Under the pieces are notes generated by a model. The model worked only from the letters and a program-made list of their open reading frames with translations. It ran no database searches and was not told the DNA's origin. From positions 2,976,001-3,040,000 of the forward strand of contig NZ_CP028324.1 in the NCBI RefSeq assembly GCF_003028855.1: a stretch of 64,000 nucleotides of DNA, read 5' to 3'. Positions 18,050 through 26,999 of the stretch are shown piece after piece (position 1 is the stretch's first letter; the number at the start of each line of letters is the position of its first letter). Position numbers and translations under genes: made by a program. This DNA comes from Pseudoduganella armeniaca (GTDB lineage Bacteria > Pseudomonadota > Gammaproteobacteria > Burkholderiales > Burkholderiaceae_D).

Positions 18050-20266
18050 ATGCCCCTTCTTGTTTCGCTGCGCCCACGCGCAGTTGCCGCCGCCGTGGCG
18101 GCCGCCGTGTGCACGGCAGCGCCCCTGCACGCCCAAACCGGTCAATCCGCTCCCGCCGCCGCGGAAACGCCCCCTGTAAAGGCCAAGGCGGAACCGGAAA
18201 AAATCCAGAAAGTCGAGATCAAAGGGACCGCCTACGACCCGCGCCGGGACGACACCGCCAGCAAGATCATCGTCTCGAGCGAGGAGCTGCTGCGCTACGG
18301 CGACACCTCCGTCAGCGACGTGCTGAAACGCCTGCCCGGCATCACCGTGGGCGGCGGCGGACGCGGCGGCAACGACATCCGCATGCGCGGCCTGGGCAGC
18401 GGCTACACCCAGATCCTGCTCAATGGCGAGCGCGCCCCGGCCGGCTTCTCGATCGACACCCTGGCGCCCGATTCGATCGAGCGCATCGAGATCGTGCGCG
18501 CGGCCAGCGCCGAGTTTTCCACCCAGTCGATCGCCGGCACGATCAATATCGTGCTGAAGAAGGCGATCAAGGCGGCCCAGCGCGAGCTCAAGCTCGGCGG
18601 CGGCAAGAGCGCCGATGCCAGCAATCCCTACGCCAACCTGCAGTGGTCCGACAAGCTCGACACGTTGAGCTATTCGCTGACCGCCAACACGTGGCGCTAC
18701 CGCTACGACCGCCAGACGCCGACCGAGGAAACCCTGACGACGCCGGACGGCCGCGTGGTGCAGGTACGGCGCTCCAGCCAGCACGACCGCGGCGACCCGC
18801 ACGGCGTGAACCTGAGCGCGCGCCTGAACTGGACCTTGAAGGACGGCGACACGATCACCTGGCAGTCCTATGCCAACACCCAGGACAGCGCCTACGACGG
18901 TGTCGAAGCGATCGCCACGCCGCTGGGCAACGCGCCGCTGTATACCGACCGCACGATCCACCAGGATGCCCGCAACACGTTCGGGCGCAGCGACGTCAAC
19001 TGGGTCGGCAAGCTGGCCGGCGGCGCCAAGCTGGACGTCAAGGTCGGCCTGAACAGCCAGCGCTCGCGTACCCTGTGGGAAGAGCAGGGCTACCGCGCCG
19101 CCGTACTTGGGCGGGATGCCACCATCCACTCGCGCACGCGCGAACGCGGCATCACCACGCAAGGCAAATATTCGACGCCGCTGGTGCCGGGCCATGCGCT
19201 GTCGATGGGTTGGGATGCCGGCAGCGCGCATCGCGAGGAGAGCCGGGTCGAGCGCGACGCCGACCTGCCGGGCGCCCGGCCGGACAACTCGGACGAAGGC
19301 TACCAGGCGTCGATCCGCCGCCTGGCGCTGTACGCGCAGGACGAGTGGGACGTGACGCCGCGCTGGTCGATGTACCTCGGCGTGCGCTGGGAAGGGATCG
19401 ACACCACCAGCGAAGGCAATACCTTCGACACGGTGCGCACCAAGACCAGCGTGTGGAGCCCGCTGGCGCAGACGCTGTACAAGATCCCGGACAGCCGCGA
19501 CCAGTTGCGCCTGGCGCTGACGCGCACCTACAAGGCGCCGAGCGCCAACAGCCTGATCCCGCGCCGCTTCACCGCGACCAACAACAGCCAGACCGAACCG
19601 GACCGGCGCGGCAACCCGGACCTGCAGCCGGAGCTGGCCACCGGCATCGATGCGTCCTACGAGCATTACTGGGCCGAAAGCGCGCTGCTGAGCGCGGCCG
19701 TGTCGATGCGCCGCATCAGCGGGTACACGCGCCAGGGCCTGTTCCTCGACACCAATGGGCGCTGGGTGGCGGCACCCGTCAACGACGGCAGCGCCGTCAG
19801 CCGCAGCATCGAACTGGAAGCGAAGCTGCCACTGTCCGCCGTCATGAAGGATGCGCCCGGCATCGACCTGCGCGCCAGCGTCAGCCGCAACTGGTCGCGC
19901 GTCGAGGCCGTGCCTGGGCCGGACAACCGCCTCGGCCAGCAGACGCCGCTGTCGGCCACGCTGGGCATCGACTACAAGACGCGCGACGGCAAGCTGACCA
20001 CGGGCGGCAGCTTCGCCTTCAAGAACGGCGGCGCGGTGCGCATCGACGTCAACCAGACGGGTTACCAGTCGGTGCAGCGCGACCTGGACCTGTATGCGCT
20101 GTGGAAGTTCACGCCGCAATACCAGTTGCGCCTGGCCGTGACCAATGTGCTGGGACAGGATTATGTCTACGGCAGCGCCTACCGCGACGACAGCGGCACG
20201 CGACACCGCACCGGCACCTATCGCGGCTACCCGACCGCGCGGGCCACGCTGGAAATACGCTTCTGA
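18050..20266 (+). CDS. TonB-dependent outer-membrane receptor
   Basis: A 738-residue receptor. A signal peptide (AVAAAVAAAVCTAAPLHAQ) is followed by a proline/alanine linker, a plug domain (VSDVLKRLPGITVGGGGRGG, then RGLGSGYTQILLNGERAP and SIERIEIVRAASAEFSTQSI), and a beta-barrel that ends in the outer-membrane signature ATLEIRF. There is no N-terminal signalling (STN) domain. The substrate is unknown: no siderophore or sugar genes are adjacent. The ATG at 18050 is chosen because it begins the signal peptide; the open frame continues 31 codons upstream. Confidence 0.94.
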   Translation: MPLLVSLRPRAVAAAVAAAVCTAAPLHAQTGQSAPAAAETPPVKAKAEPEKIQKVEIKGTAYDPRRDDTASKIIVSSEELLRYGDTSVSDVLKRLPGITVGGGGRGGNDIRMRGLGSGYTQILLNGERAPAGFSIDTLAPDSIERIEIVRAASAEFSTQSIAGTINIVLKKAIKAAQRELKLGGGKSADASNPYANLQWSDKLDTLSYSLTANTWRYRYDRQTPTEETLTTPDGRVVQVRRSSQHDRGDPHGVNLSARLNWTLKDGDTITWQSYANTQDSAYDGVEAIATPLGNAPLYTDRTIHQDARNTFGRSDVNWVGKLAGGAKLDVKVGLNSQRSRTLWEEQGYRAAVLGRDATIHSRTRERGITTQGKYSTPLVPGHALSMGWDAGSAHREESRVERDADLPGARPDNSDEGYQASIRRLALYAQDEWDVTPRWSMYLGVRWEGIDTTSEGNTFDTVRTKTSVWSPLAQTLYKIPDSRDQLRLALTRTYKAPSANSLIPRRFTATNNSQTEPDRRGNPDLQPELATGIDASYEHYWAESALLSAAVSMRRISGYTRQGLFLDTNGRWVAAPVNDGSAVSRSIELEAKLPLSAVMKDAPGIDLRASVSRNWSRVEAVPGPDNRLGQQTPLSATLGIDYKTRDGKLTTGGSFAFKNGGAVRIDVNQTGYQSVQRDLDLYALWKFTPQYQLRLAVTNVLGQDYVYGSAYRDDSGTRHRTGTYRGYPTARATLEIRF

Positions 20267-20280
20267 AAACAGCGGAGCGC

Positions 20281-20301
20281 GGCCGGGTGATTAGCCCGGC
20301 C
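20281..20301 (+). terminator. Hairpin downstream of the TonB-dependent receptor gene
   Basis: GGCCGGG-tgattag-CCCGGCC is a perfect 7-bp stem 14 bases after the stop codon. There is no T-run, so termination may be weak or may depend on other factors. Confidence 0.5.
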
Positions 20302-20564
20302 AATTCACATCCATTCAAGCGGGCCGCGCGCATGCGTGTCGCCGCCTTGTTGTCTTTCAAGCCGGCCCATGTCTTTGGCGGGGACCAGTTAATCGCTCGA
20401 ACAGCGCGATCGCCGCTTGGCTGAATAACCGGAAGATTCCGTTGCATACTGCACGAATAAATCTGGAATAAGTCCGGCATCTTATGGTAAATTGGCGGTA
20501 CATTCAATTCTCACAGATTGTCACACCCCGTTTTTACCGGTTACACACCTACGAAGGATAAGAG

Positions 20565-20861
20565 ATGACGACCTACCAGGAATACCAGGCCAAGATCGCC
20601 GAATTGCAGAAGGCAGCCGAAACGGCACGCAAAAACGAAATCGCGCAAGCCAAGGAACAAATTGCCAGCATCATGCGCGAATACAACCTCACGCTGGCCG
20701 ACCTGGGCCCTGCCGTCAAAGCCGCGAAACCCGTCAAACCGCGTGCGCCGGTACCGATGAAATACCGTGACGACGTGACCGGCCAGACCTGGACCGGCCG
20801 CGGCCGTGCCCCGAAGTGGCTGGAAGGTCGCAAGAAGGAAGACTTCCTGATCAAGCAATAA
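20565..20861 (+). CDS. hns: H-NS family nucleoid-associated protein
   Basis: A 98-residue protein. Residues about 5-45 form a charged coiled coil for oligomerisation; the C-terminus carries the H-NS DNA-binding motif TGQTWTGRGRAPKWL. It is a xenogeneic silencer that binds AT-rich DNA. The upstream 298 bases are relatively AT-rich, which suits autoregulation. Beta-proteobacteria usually carry several such paralogues, so the symbol is generic. Confidence 0.93.
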   Translation: MTTYQEYQAKIAELQKAAETARKNEIAQAKEQIASIMREYNLTLADLGPAVKAAKPVKPRAPVPMKYRDDVTGQTWTGRGRAPKWLEGRKKEDFLIKQ

Positions 20862-21463
20862 AGCGCGTTTGCCGGCACGTTGCGTTGACGTCGCTTTGTC
20901 ACCGCATTTCGGGCCGGCATTTGCGTTGCCTCAAGGCGGATGCCGGTATGGTCTGGCCATTTGCCGACTTGTATCGGTGATCGGTATCGATCACCAGCTC
21001 CGAACGCTTGCATCGCCACTGCTTGATTCAACGGCGACAGCCATCGAATGAACGTCACCAGGCATGAGCCGGAATACGGCGCCAGACAATAAGGCAGTAA
21101 TTTTTTGCTACCTTTGGTAACAGGTGTCCGGTGGCGCGAGTGACCTCCTGCTTTTGCGACAGCGACGCTTGCCGATTGCCAGCGTTGCGATAATTGTCCG
21201 GCAGGCCGTCGCGGCCGCGTCGCCTTTAAGCCGCGTCAGCCCAGCACGGGCCCGGGATATTCGGGTGGATATCCATCCTTCACTTGATCCAGGCCACTGG
21301 TCATTTCAATTTTGTCGCTCCCAGGCGACACCTTCCGATCGCGGCAATACGGCCATGACGGATTTCTTATATTCCTCGCGATAATCCGTGCCCTGCCATA
21401 ATGCCCTGTCGCGACAGCCACGCTGTTATGATGCGTGTCTTGCGTAACAGTGAAGGAATGGCA
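20862..21463. other. Intergenic region without a recognised gene
   Basis: Six hundred bases between the H-NS gene and the amidohydrolase gene. Small open frames on both strands have no recognisable sequence. A local AT-richer patch (around 21090-21120) could hold a promoter. No RNA gene or repeat was seen. Confidence 0.5.
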
Positions 21464-22738
21464 ATGCCACCAACCCGTCCCTTGCTTGCCGCCCTGGCGC
21501 TGCTGCTGCCGGCCATGGCCGCGGCCGCGCCACCGATGCTGTTGACGCCGGAACGCGTCTGGACGGGCGAGGGCGCCTCCCGCGCCGGCTGGGCGGTCCT
21601 GGTGGCGGATGGCAAGGTCAAGGCGGTGGGTCCCGCCGCCGACATCGCCGTGCCGCCGGACGCCGAGCGCATCGCGCTGCCCGGCAAGACGCTGATTCCC
21701 GGACTGATGGATTTGCACTCGCATGTGCTGCTGCATCCCTATAACGAAACCAGCTGGGACGACCAGGTACTGAAGGAAAGCGTCGAGTACCGCGTGCTGC
21801 TGGCGGGCCGTCATGCCGAGGCCCAGCTGCGCTCCGGTTTCACGACCTTGCGCGACCTCGGTACCGAGGGGGCGATGTATGCCGACGTCGCCATCAAGAA
21901 AGCCATCGACACCGGCGTCATCCCGGGACCGCGCCTGTTCGTGGCCACGCGCGCGATCGTCGCCTCCAGCAGCTACGGTCCGAACGTGCGCGCCTACCGG
22001 CCCGACATGCACCTGCCGGAAGGGGCGCAGGAGGTCACCGGGGTCGACGAGGTGGTCAAGGCGGTGCGTGAGCAAGCGGCCCGCGGCGCCGACTGGATCA
22101 AGGTGTATGCCGACTACCGCACCGGTCCGGACGGGTCGTCGCACGCGACCTTCAGCCAGGAGGAGTTGAACGCGTTGGTGCGCGCGGCGCACGACTCGGG
22201 CCGCAAGGTGGCGGCGCACGCCAGCACGGACGAAGGCATGCGCCGCTCCGTGCTGGCCGGCGCCGACACGATCGAGCATGGCTACGGCGGCAGTGCCGCC
22301 ACGTTCGCGCTGATGGCCGCGCGCAAGGTGGCGTATTTCCCCACGCTGGCGGCGCCCGAGGCCACCTCCGAGTATTTCCAGAAGCACGTGCGCGGCGGTC
22401 CGCCCACGCCATCGATGCAGGCGGCCGCGCGCGCGTTCGCGCTGGCGCGCCAGGCCGGCGTGACGATCGGCCTGGGCAGCGACGTCGGGGTGTTCGCCCA
22501 TGGCGGCAGCGCGCGCGAAGCCGAATGGATGGTCCGGCTGGGCATGACGCCGGTGGAGGTGCTGCGCGCGGCCACCGTGGTCAACGCGGGCGTGCTGGGC
22601 CGCGAGCAGTCGCTGGGCCGCATCGCGCCTGGCTTCGTGGCCGACCTGGTGGCGCTGGACGGCGATCCCAGCGCCGATATCGGCGCCCTGCGCAACGTGC
22701 GCTTCGTCATGAAGGAAGGCGTACCGTTCCTGCGCTGA
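21464..22738 (+). CDS. Exported amidohydrolase family protein
   Basis: A 424-residue metal-dependent hydrolase with a signal peptide (LLAALALLLPAMAAAAP). The first metal motif is LMDLHSHVLLHP (HxH); the catalytic lysine region is ADWIKVYADYR; later histidines are in KVAAHASTDEG and TIEHGYGG; the last aspartate is in GLGSDVGVF. It resembles imidazolonepropionase-like or Xaa-Pro dipeptidase-type amidohydrolases that act in the periplasm. Two ATGs compete (21458 and 21464); 21464 has better spacing from GAAGGA. Substrate unknown. Confidence 0.9.
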   Translation: MPPTRPLLAALALLLPAMAAAAPPMLLTPERVWTGEGASRAGWAVLVADGKVKAVGPAADIAVPPDAERIALPGKTLIPGLMDLHSHVLLHPYNETSWDDQVLKESVEYRVLLAGRHAEAQLRSGFTTLRDLGTEGAMYADVAIKKAIDTGVIPGPRLFVATRAIVASSSYGPNVRAYRPDMHLPEGAQEVTGVDEVVKAVREQAARGADWIKVYADYRTGPDGSSHATFSQEELNALVRAAHDSGRKVAAHASTDEGMRRSVLAGADTIEHGYGGSAATFALMAARKVAYFPTLAAPEATSEYFQKHVRGGPPTPSMQAAARAFALARQAGVTIGLGSDVGVFAHGGSAREAEWMVRLGMTPVEVLRAATVVNAGVLGREQSLGRIAPGFVADLVALDGDPSADIGALRNVRFVMKEGVPFLR

Positions 22739-22790
22739 GCGCTGTCCATCCGGGCGGCAGCGCTTTGCGATGTATGCGAAGATGGTGGCC

Positions 22791-23399
22791 ATGATTCCGC
22801 TTTTTCCGCTCAACACGATCCTGTTTCCGGATGGGCGCCTGGCCCTGCAGGTGTTCGAGGTGCGCTACCTGGACATGATTCGCAAGTGCATCGCCAACGG
22901 CGAGGAATTCGGCATCGTACCGCTGGCGCGCGGCGACGAAGTGCGCAAGCCGGGCCAGCACGAGGCGCTGTGCAGCGTCGGTACCCTGGCGCGCGTGGTC
23001 GAGTGGACGGCGCCGCTGCCGGGCCTGATGCAGATCACCTGCCTGGGCACGCAACGCTTCCGCATCGAGACCGCCACGCAGCTGCCGCACGGCCTGTGGA
23101 TGGCCGAGATCACCCGGCTGCCGGACGACCTGGCGATTCCCATTCCGAACGACCAGCAGGACGTGGCCAACGCGCTGGGTTCGCTGATCCGTACGCTGCA
23201 GCAGCGTGGCGTGACGGGCGCGCAGATGCCGATGCAGCCACCGTACCGGCTCGACGACAGCGGCTGGGTCGCCAACCGCTGGTGCGAATTGCTGCAGCTG
23301 GACATGGGTCAGAAGGAACTGCTGCTGGCCCAGGAAAACCCGGTGCTGCGGCTGGAGCTGGTGCAGGATGCGCTGACGGAAAACGGCCTGCTGAACTGA
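22791..23399 (+). CDS. LON peptidase substrate-binding (Lon N-terminal) domain protein
   Basis: About 202 residues consisting only of the Lon N-terminal domain, without ATPase or protease parts. It starts MIPLFPLNTILFPDGRLALQ, the typical beginning. Other signature segments are FEVRYLDMIRKCI and ITCLGTQRFRI. Stand-alone copies are common in proteobacteria; the role is unknown, possibly substrate handling or a sensor. In-frame starts at 22770 and 22782 would add 7 or 3 residues; none has a clear ribosome-binding site. Confidence 0.9.
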   Translation: MIPLFPLNTILFPDGRLALQVFEVRYLDMIRKCIANGEEFGIVPLARGDEVRKPGQHEALCSVGTLARVVEWTAPLPGLMQITCLGTQRFRIETATQLPHGLWMAEITRLPDDLAIPIPNDQQDVANALGSLIRTLQQRGVTGAQMPMQPPYRLDDSGWVANRWCELLQLDMGQKELLLAQENPVLRLELVQDALTENGLLN

Positions 23400-23507
23400 G
23401 CCCGGCTGGCCCCATGGCGCGGCACGCCCATGGGTCTAGCCGACTGGGTCGGGCGGTGCCACACTGGCGGCTCATCCACCCATGCCTCTGCCAGGTATTG
23501 TCCCGCC

Positions 23508-24137
23508 ATGTATTCTCCTGCCGCCTTTGCCGAGCCTCGCCTCGACGTCCAGCACGCGCTGATGCGTGCGCACCCGCTGGGCACGCTGATCGTTGCCGCC
23601 GCCGGCGCCGTCACGGCCGATCTGGTGCCGTTCCAGCTGTACGCTGCCGACGGCCCGCGCGGCACCTTGCGTGCCCACGTGGCGCGCGCCAACCCGGTGT
23701 GGCAGGCGCTGTGCGACGGTGCCGCCTGCCTGGTCGTGTTCCAGGGCCCGCAGGCGTACGTCAGTCCCGGCTGGTATGCCACGAAAGCGCAGCATCACAA
23801 GGTCGTGCCGACCTGGAATTACGCGGTGGTGCAGGTGCGCGGCACGGCACGCGTGGTGGAGGATGCGCAATGGCTGCGCCGGCAACTGAGCGACCTGACC
23901 GCCGCGCAGGAAGGCGCGCTGCCGCAGCCGTGGGCGGTGACGGACGCGCCGGCACCGTTCGTCGATGGCTTGCTGGCGGCGCTGGTCGGCATCGAGCTGG
24001 CGATCGACAGCATCGAAGGCAAATGGAAAGTCAGCCAGAATCGCGTCGCCGCCGACCGCGCCGGCGTGGCGGCAGGCCTGGCCGAGCGCGGTGCGCTGGC
24101 CATGGCCGACCTGGTGCGCGAGCGCGGGCCGGCCTAA
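23508..24137 (+). CDS. FMN-binding negative transcriptional regulator (PaiB-like)
   Basis: A 209-residue flavin-reductase-fold protein starting MYSPAAFAEP, with the family segments YVSPGWYATKAQHHKVVPTW and KWKVSQNR. In Bacillus PaiB is linked to regulation of sporulation and degradative enzymes; in proteobacteria the role is unclear, and an FMN-dependent enzyme is possible. Its 3' end overlaps the convergent EamA gene by 107 bases as the sequence stands (see the EamA entry). Confidence 0.88.
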   Translation: MYSPAAFAEPRLDVQHALMRAHPLGTLIVAAAGAVTADLVPFQLYAADGPRGTLRAHVARANPVWQALCDGAACLVVFQGPQAYVSPGWYATKAQHHKVVPTWNYAVVQVRGTARVVEDAQWLRRQLSDLTAAQEGALPQPWAVTDAPAPFVDGLLAALVGIELAIDSIEGKWKVSQNRVAADRAGVAAGLAERGALAMADLVRERGPA

Positions 24138-25074
24138 GGGGCGGCGCCGCGTGCGCCCGCACCGACCAGGTCACGCCGATGACCAGCAGCGCGATGGCCG
24201 CCGTCTCCAGCGGCCGCGGCCATTGAGCCCGCCACACGAAGCCGTACAACAGGGCGAACAGCGTCTCGAACAGGATCAGCTGGCCGGACAGCGTGACCGG
24301 CACGCGCCGGCTGGCCACGTTCCACAGCTGGTTGCCGATCACCGAGGCGCCCAGGGCCAGCAGGCCGTTGCACAGCCAGAAGCGGCCCCAGTCGCGACCC
24401 GTGGCGACGGCGCCAGCGCCTGTCACGTCAGCGTGCCAGACGGCGAGCGCGATGGCGCCGATGACCAGCGCCACCACGCCGGACATCAAGCCGTACAAGG
24501 CCGACCACTCGCCGCTGCTGAAATGCGGATTGCGCTTCAGGTAGCGCGCGTTGTCGACCGCGTACCAGGTCCAGCAGGCCAGCGCGCCCGTCGCGGCCAG
24601 CACCCCGGCCAGCGTCTGCCACAGCGGCCGCCCGGCCGCGTGCGCATGCAGGAAGGTGTCGACGTTGACGCAGGCGATGCCGGCGCCGACGATTAACAGC
24701 GGCAGCGCCAGCTGGCGCAGCGGCACCGCGCCGTGGTCCTTGCGGCCCATCAGCGTGACGGTAATCGGCAGCACGCCGATGATCAGCGAGGTGGGCGCCA
24801 CGCCCGCCAGGCGCACGCCCAGCGCCAGCAGCATGTAATACACGATATTGCCGGCCAGGGCATGGCGCAGCAGCGCCGCCAGGTCGGACTGGTCCAGCCG
24901 CGCCGCCATGCCGCCCAGCTTGGGCAGCAGCAGCGCCAGCGCCATGGCGCCGTAGGCCAGGTAGCGGCCCACGGCGAGTTCCAGCGGCGTGAACGCCGTC
25001 AGCAGTTCGGGCACGATGAATACCATGCCCCACAGTGCGCCCGCCAGCAGGCCGCACGTCACTCCTTGCCACAT
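24031..25074 (-). CDS. EamA/DMT-family transporter (rightly ending near 24135?)
   Basis: A 347-residue protein with about ten membrane helices in two EamA repeats, starting MWQGVTCGLLAGALWGMVFI. Normal family sequence ends around VIGVTWSVRAHAAP; after that the reading frame carries a 35-residue arginine/proline tail lying antisense to the PaiB-like gene. Adding one base to the GGGG run (plus strand, about 24138-24141) would give a TAG right at the paiB stop and remove both tail and overlap. So the true protein is probably about 313 residues. Substrate unknown (drug/metabolite exporter). Confidence 0.85.
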   Translation of the reverse strand: MWQGVTCGLLAGALWGMVFIVPELLTAFTPLELAVGRYLAYGAMALALLLPKLGGMAARLDQSDLAALLRHALAGNIVYYMLLALGVRLAGVAPTSLIIGVLPITVTLMGRKDHGAVPLRQLALPLLIVGAGIACVNVDTFLHAHAAGRPLWQTLAGVLAATGALACWTWYAVDNARYLKRNPHFSSGEWSALYGLMSGVVALVIGAIALAVWHADVTGAGAVATGRDWGRFWLCNGLLALGASVIGNQLWNVASRRVPVTLSGQLILFETLFALLYGFVWRAQWPRPLETAAIALLVIGVTWSVRAHAAPPLRPARARAPGRPWPAHRARPGLPPRRRGRRRRDSG

Positions 25075-25172
25075 CGTTCCAACTTTCTTGTCGTTAAGGC
25101 GGCGACAGTGTCGCACAGCTTGCGCTAACGTGTATCGGACGAAGAGCAGGACATCATGAGCAGGAGGGCACC

Positions 25173-26525
25173 ATGAACGACAAGGACATCATCGCGGCAT
25201 TGCGCCAGGACGCGCGGCCGCTGGCGCACGCGGACGACTACGACGCGGTACTGCAGGCCATCGGCGACGCCTCCATCGTGCTGCTGGGCGAAGCCACGCA
25301 TGGCACGCGCGAGTTCTACCGGCTGCGCGCGGAGATCAGCAAGCGGCTGATCGTGGAAAAGGGCTTCGACGCCATCGCCGTCGAGGCGGACTGGCCGGAC
25401 GCGCTGCGCGTCAGCCGCTACGTGCAGCACGGCGGCGACGATATGACGGCCGAAGGCGCGCTGGGCGGCTTCAAGCGCTTCCCGCAATGGATGTGGCGCA
25501 ACCAGGAGATCGTCGAACTGGTCAACTGGCTGCGCGTGCACAACGGCCACGTGGCCAGCAACGCACGCCGCGTCGGCTTCTACGGCCTGGACCTGTACAG
25601 CCTGGCGCAATCGATGCATGCGGTGATCGACTACCTGCAGCAGGCCGACCCGGAGGCGGCCGAACGGGCGCGCCAGCGCTATGCCTGCATCGACCACATG
25701 GCGGAAGACCCGCAGCGCTACGGCTACGCCACCACCTTCGGCATGAAGCAGGATTGCGAACGCGAAGTGGTGCGCCAATTGACGGAGCTGACGCGCCAGG
25801 CCAACGCCCACCTGGCCGAAGGGGCGGGCCAGGTGCCGGACGAATTGTTCTACGCGCAGCAGAACGCGCGCGTGGCGCGCAATGCGGAGACCTACTACCG
25901 CTCGATGTTCCAGAGCCGCGACGAGTCGTGGAACGTGCGCGACTCGCACATGGCCGAAACGCTGGAAGCGCTGCGCGAGCACATCGCCCAGCGCACCGGC
26001 AAGCCGGCCAAGGTGGTGGTGTGGGCGCACAACTCGCACCTGGGCGACGCCCGCGCCACCGAGATGGGCGAGGGCGGCCAGCTGAACCTGGGCCAGCTGG
26101 TGCGCGAACGCTACCGGCCGGAGGATACCTTCCTGCTTGGCTTCACCACCCACACGGGGTCGGTGACGGCCGCCACCGACTGGGACGGGCCGGCGGAGCT
26201 GAAGCAGGTGGTGCCGTCGCGGCCGGACAGCGTGGAGCGCCTGCTGCACGAAGTGGCGGTGGCGAGCGGCATGAGTCAGTTCCTGCTGCCGTTGAAGGGC
26301 CGTGACAGCGCGCTGGCACGCCTGCCCAAGCGCCTGCTGGAGCGTGCCATCGGCGTCATCTACCGGCCGGACACGGAGCGCTACAGCCATTACTTCCATG
26401 CGGACGCGGCGCAGCAGTTCGACGCGCTGATCCACGTCGACCGCAGCACGGCGCTGCAGCCGCTGGAGCGTTCGGCGTTGTGGCAGCAAGACGAGGTACC
26501 GGAGACGTATCCGTCCGGGCTGTGA
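25173..26525 (+). CDS. Erythromycin esterase family protein
   Basis: A 450-residue protein. Family motifs are clear: LLGEATHGTREFYRLRAEIS (with the catalytic His/Glu region), FDAIAVEADWPDALRVSRYV, and VVWAHNSHLGDARATEMG. Characterised relatives include EreA/EreB, which open macrolide lactone rings, but most chromosomal members have unknown substrates. This one is of the long, succinoglycan-type/EreA-like subgroup. AGGAGGGCACC precedes the ATG. Resistance should not be assumed without a test. Confidence 0.88.
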   Translation: MNDKDIIAALRQDARPLAHADDYDAVLQAIGDASIVLLGEATHGTREFYRLRAEISKRLIVEKGFDAIAVEADWPDALRVSRYVQHGGDDMTAEGALGGFKRFPQWMWRNQEIVELVNWLRVHNGHVASNARRVGFYGLDLYSLAQSMHAVIDYLQQADPEAAERARQRYACIDHMAEDPQRYGYATTFGMKQDCEREVVRQLTELTRQANAHLAEGAGQVPDELFYAQQNARVARNAETYYRSMFQSRDESWNVRDSHMAETLEALREHIAQRTGKPAKVVVWAHNSHLGDARATEMGEGGQLNLGQLVRERYRPEDTFLLGFTTHTGSVTAATDWDGPAELKQVVPSRPDSVERLLHEVAVASGMSQFLLPLKGRDSALARLPKRLLERAIGVIYRPDTERYSHYFHADAAQQFDALIHVDRSTALQPLERSALWQQDEVPETYPSGL

Positions 26526-26792
26526 TCAGATCAACAGGAACGCGCCGAGGTTGACGATCACCGTCAGCCAGAAGCGCAGCTGGAACGATGTCTTCGCGGT
26601 CTTGTGGCGCAGGCGGCGCTGCGCCACGAGCGCGCCGGGCCAGCCGCCCAGGAGTCCCAGCAGCAGCAGGGTGTTTTCCGGCGTGCGGCGGCGTCCGGCG
26701 CGGGCGGCTGCCTTGTCGCGGGCGTAGACGACGTATGTGAGCAGGTTCAGCGCGGCCAGGATGGCGGCTCCTGCCAGATAGTAGTTCAGCAT
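26526..26792 (-). CDS. DUF1294 membrane protein
   Basis: An 88-residue protein with two membrane segments (YYLAGAAILAALNLLTYVVY and FWLTVIVNLGAFLLI). Between them is the DUF1294 signature: YARDKAAARAGRRRTPENTL, then GLLGGWPGALVAQRRLRHKT. Often this domain is fused to a cold-shock domain; here it stands alone. It ends one base after the convergent esterase gene. Function unknown. Confidence 0.85.
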   Translation of the reverse strand: MLNYYLAGAAILAALNLLTYVVYARDKAAARAGRRRTPENTLLLLGLLGGWPGALVAQRRLRHKTAKTSFQLRFWLTVIVNLGAFLLI

Positions 26793-26797
26793 CAGGC

Positions 26798-26977
26798 TTG
26801 GGGTCTGTCCCTTCGGGACTGACCCCGGTTTTAATCGCAATGGTCGCGCCGCCGATAAAAATCAAAGGGCTTGGGGTCTATCCCTGCATAGGACTGACCC
26901 TGGTTTTCATCGCAACGGTCAAGCCGCCGATAAAAACCAGGGTCAGTCCCGAAGGGACAGACCCTAAGCCCAGTCAG
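26798..26977. repeat. Composite palindromic repeat (two direct copies plus an inverted arm)
   Basis: Two direct copies of about 72 bases start near 26798 and 26870. Each has a hairpin (GGGTCTGTCCC with GGACTGACCC), then GGTTTT(A/C)ATCGCAA, then CCGCCGATAAAAA. At 26937-26974 the same hairpin appears in inverted orientation, closing the element. GGTTTTCATCG and CGATAAAAACC also pair within a copy. This looks like a REP/BIME-type element; no transposase is nearby. Confidence 0.8.
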
Positions 26978-26999
26978 CAGCAGCGGAACACAGTCCAGA

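Noticed and set aside
18109..20424. 771-codon plus-strand frame overlapping the TonB-dependent receptor
   Set aside because: Alternative frame of the receptor gene; the receptor frame has signal peptide, plug and barrel motifs, this one only Arg/Ala/Pro-rich sequence.
21124..21384. 86-codon plus-strand open frame in the gap before the amidohydrolase
   Set aside because: No ribosome-binding site, no recognisable sequence and unusual composition; not supported as a gene.
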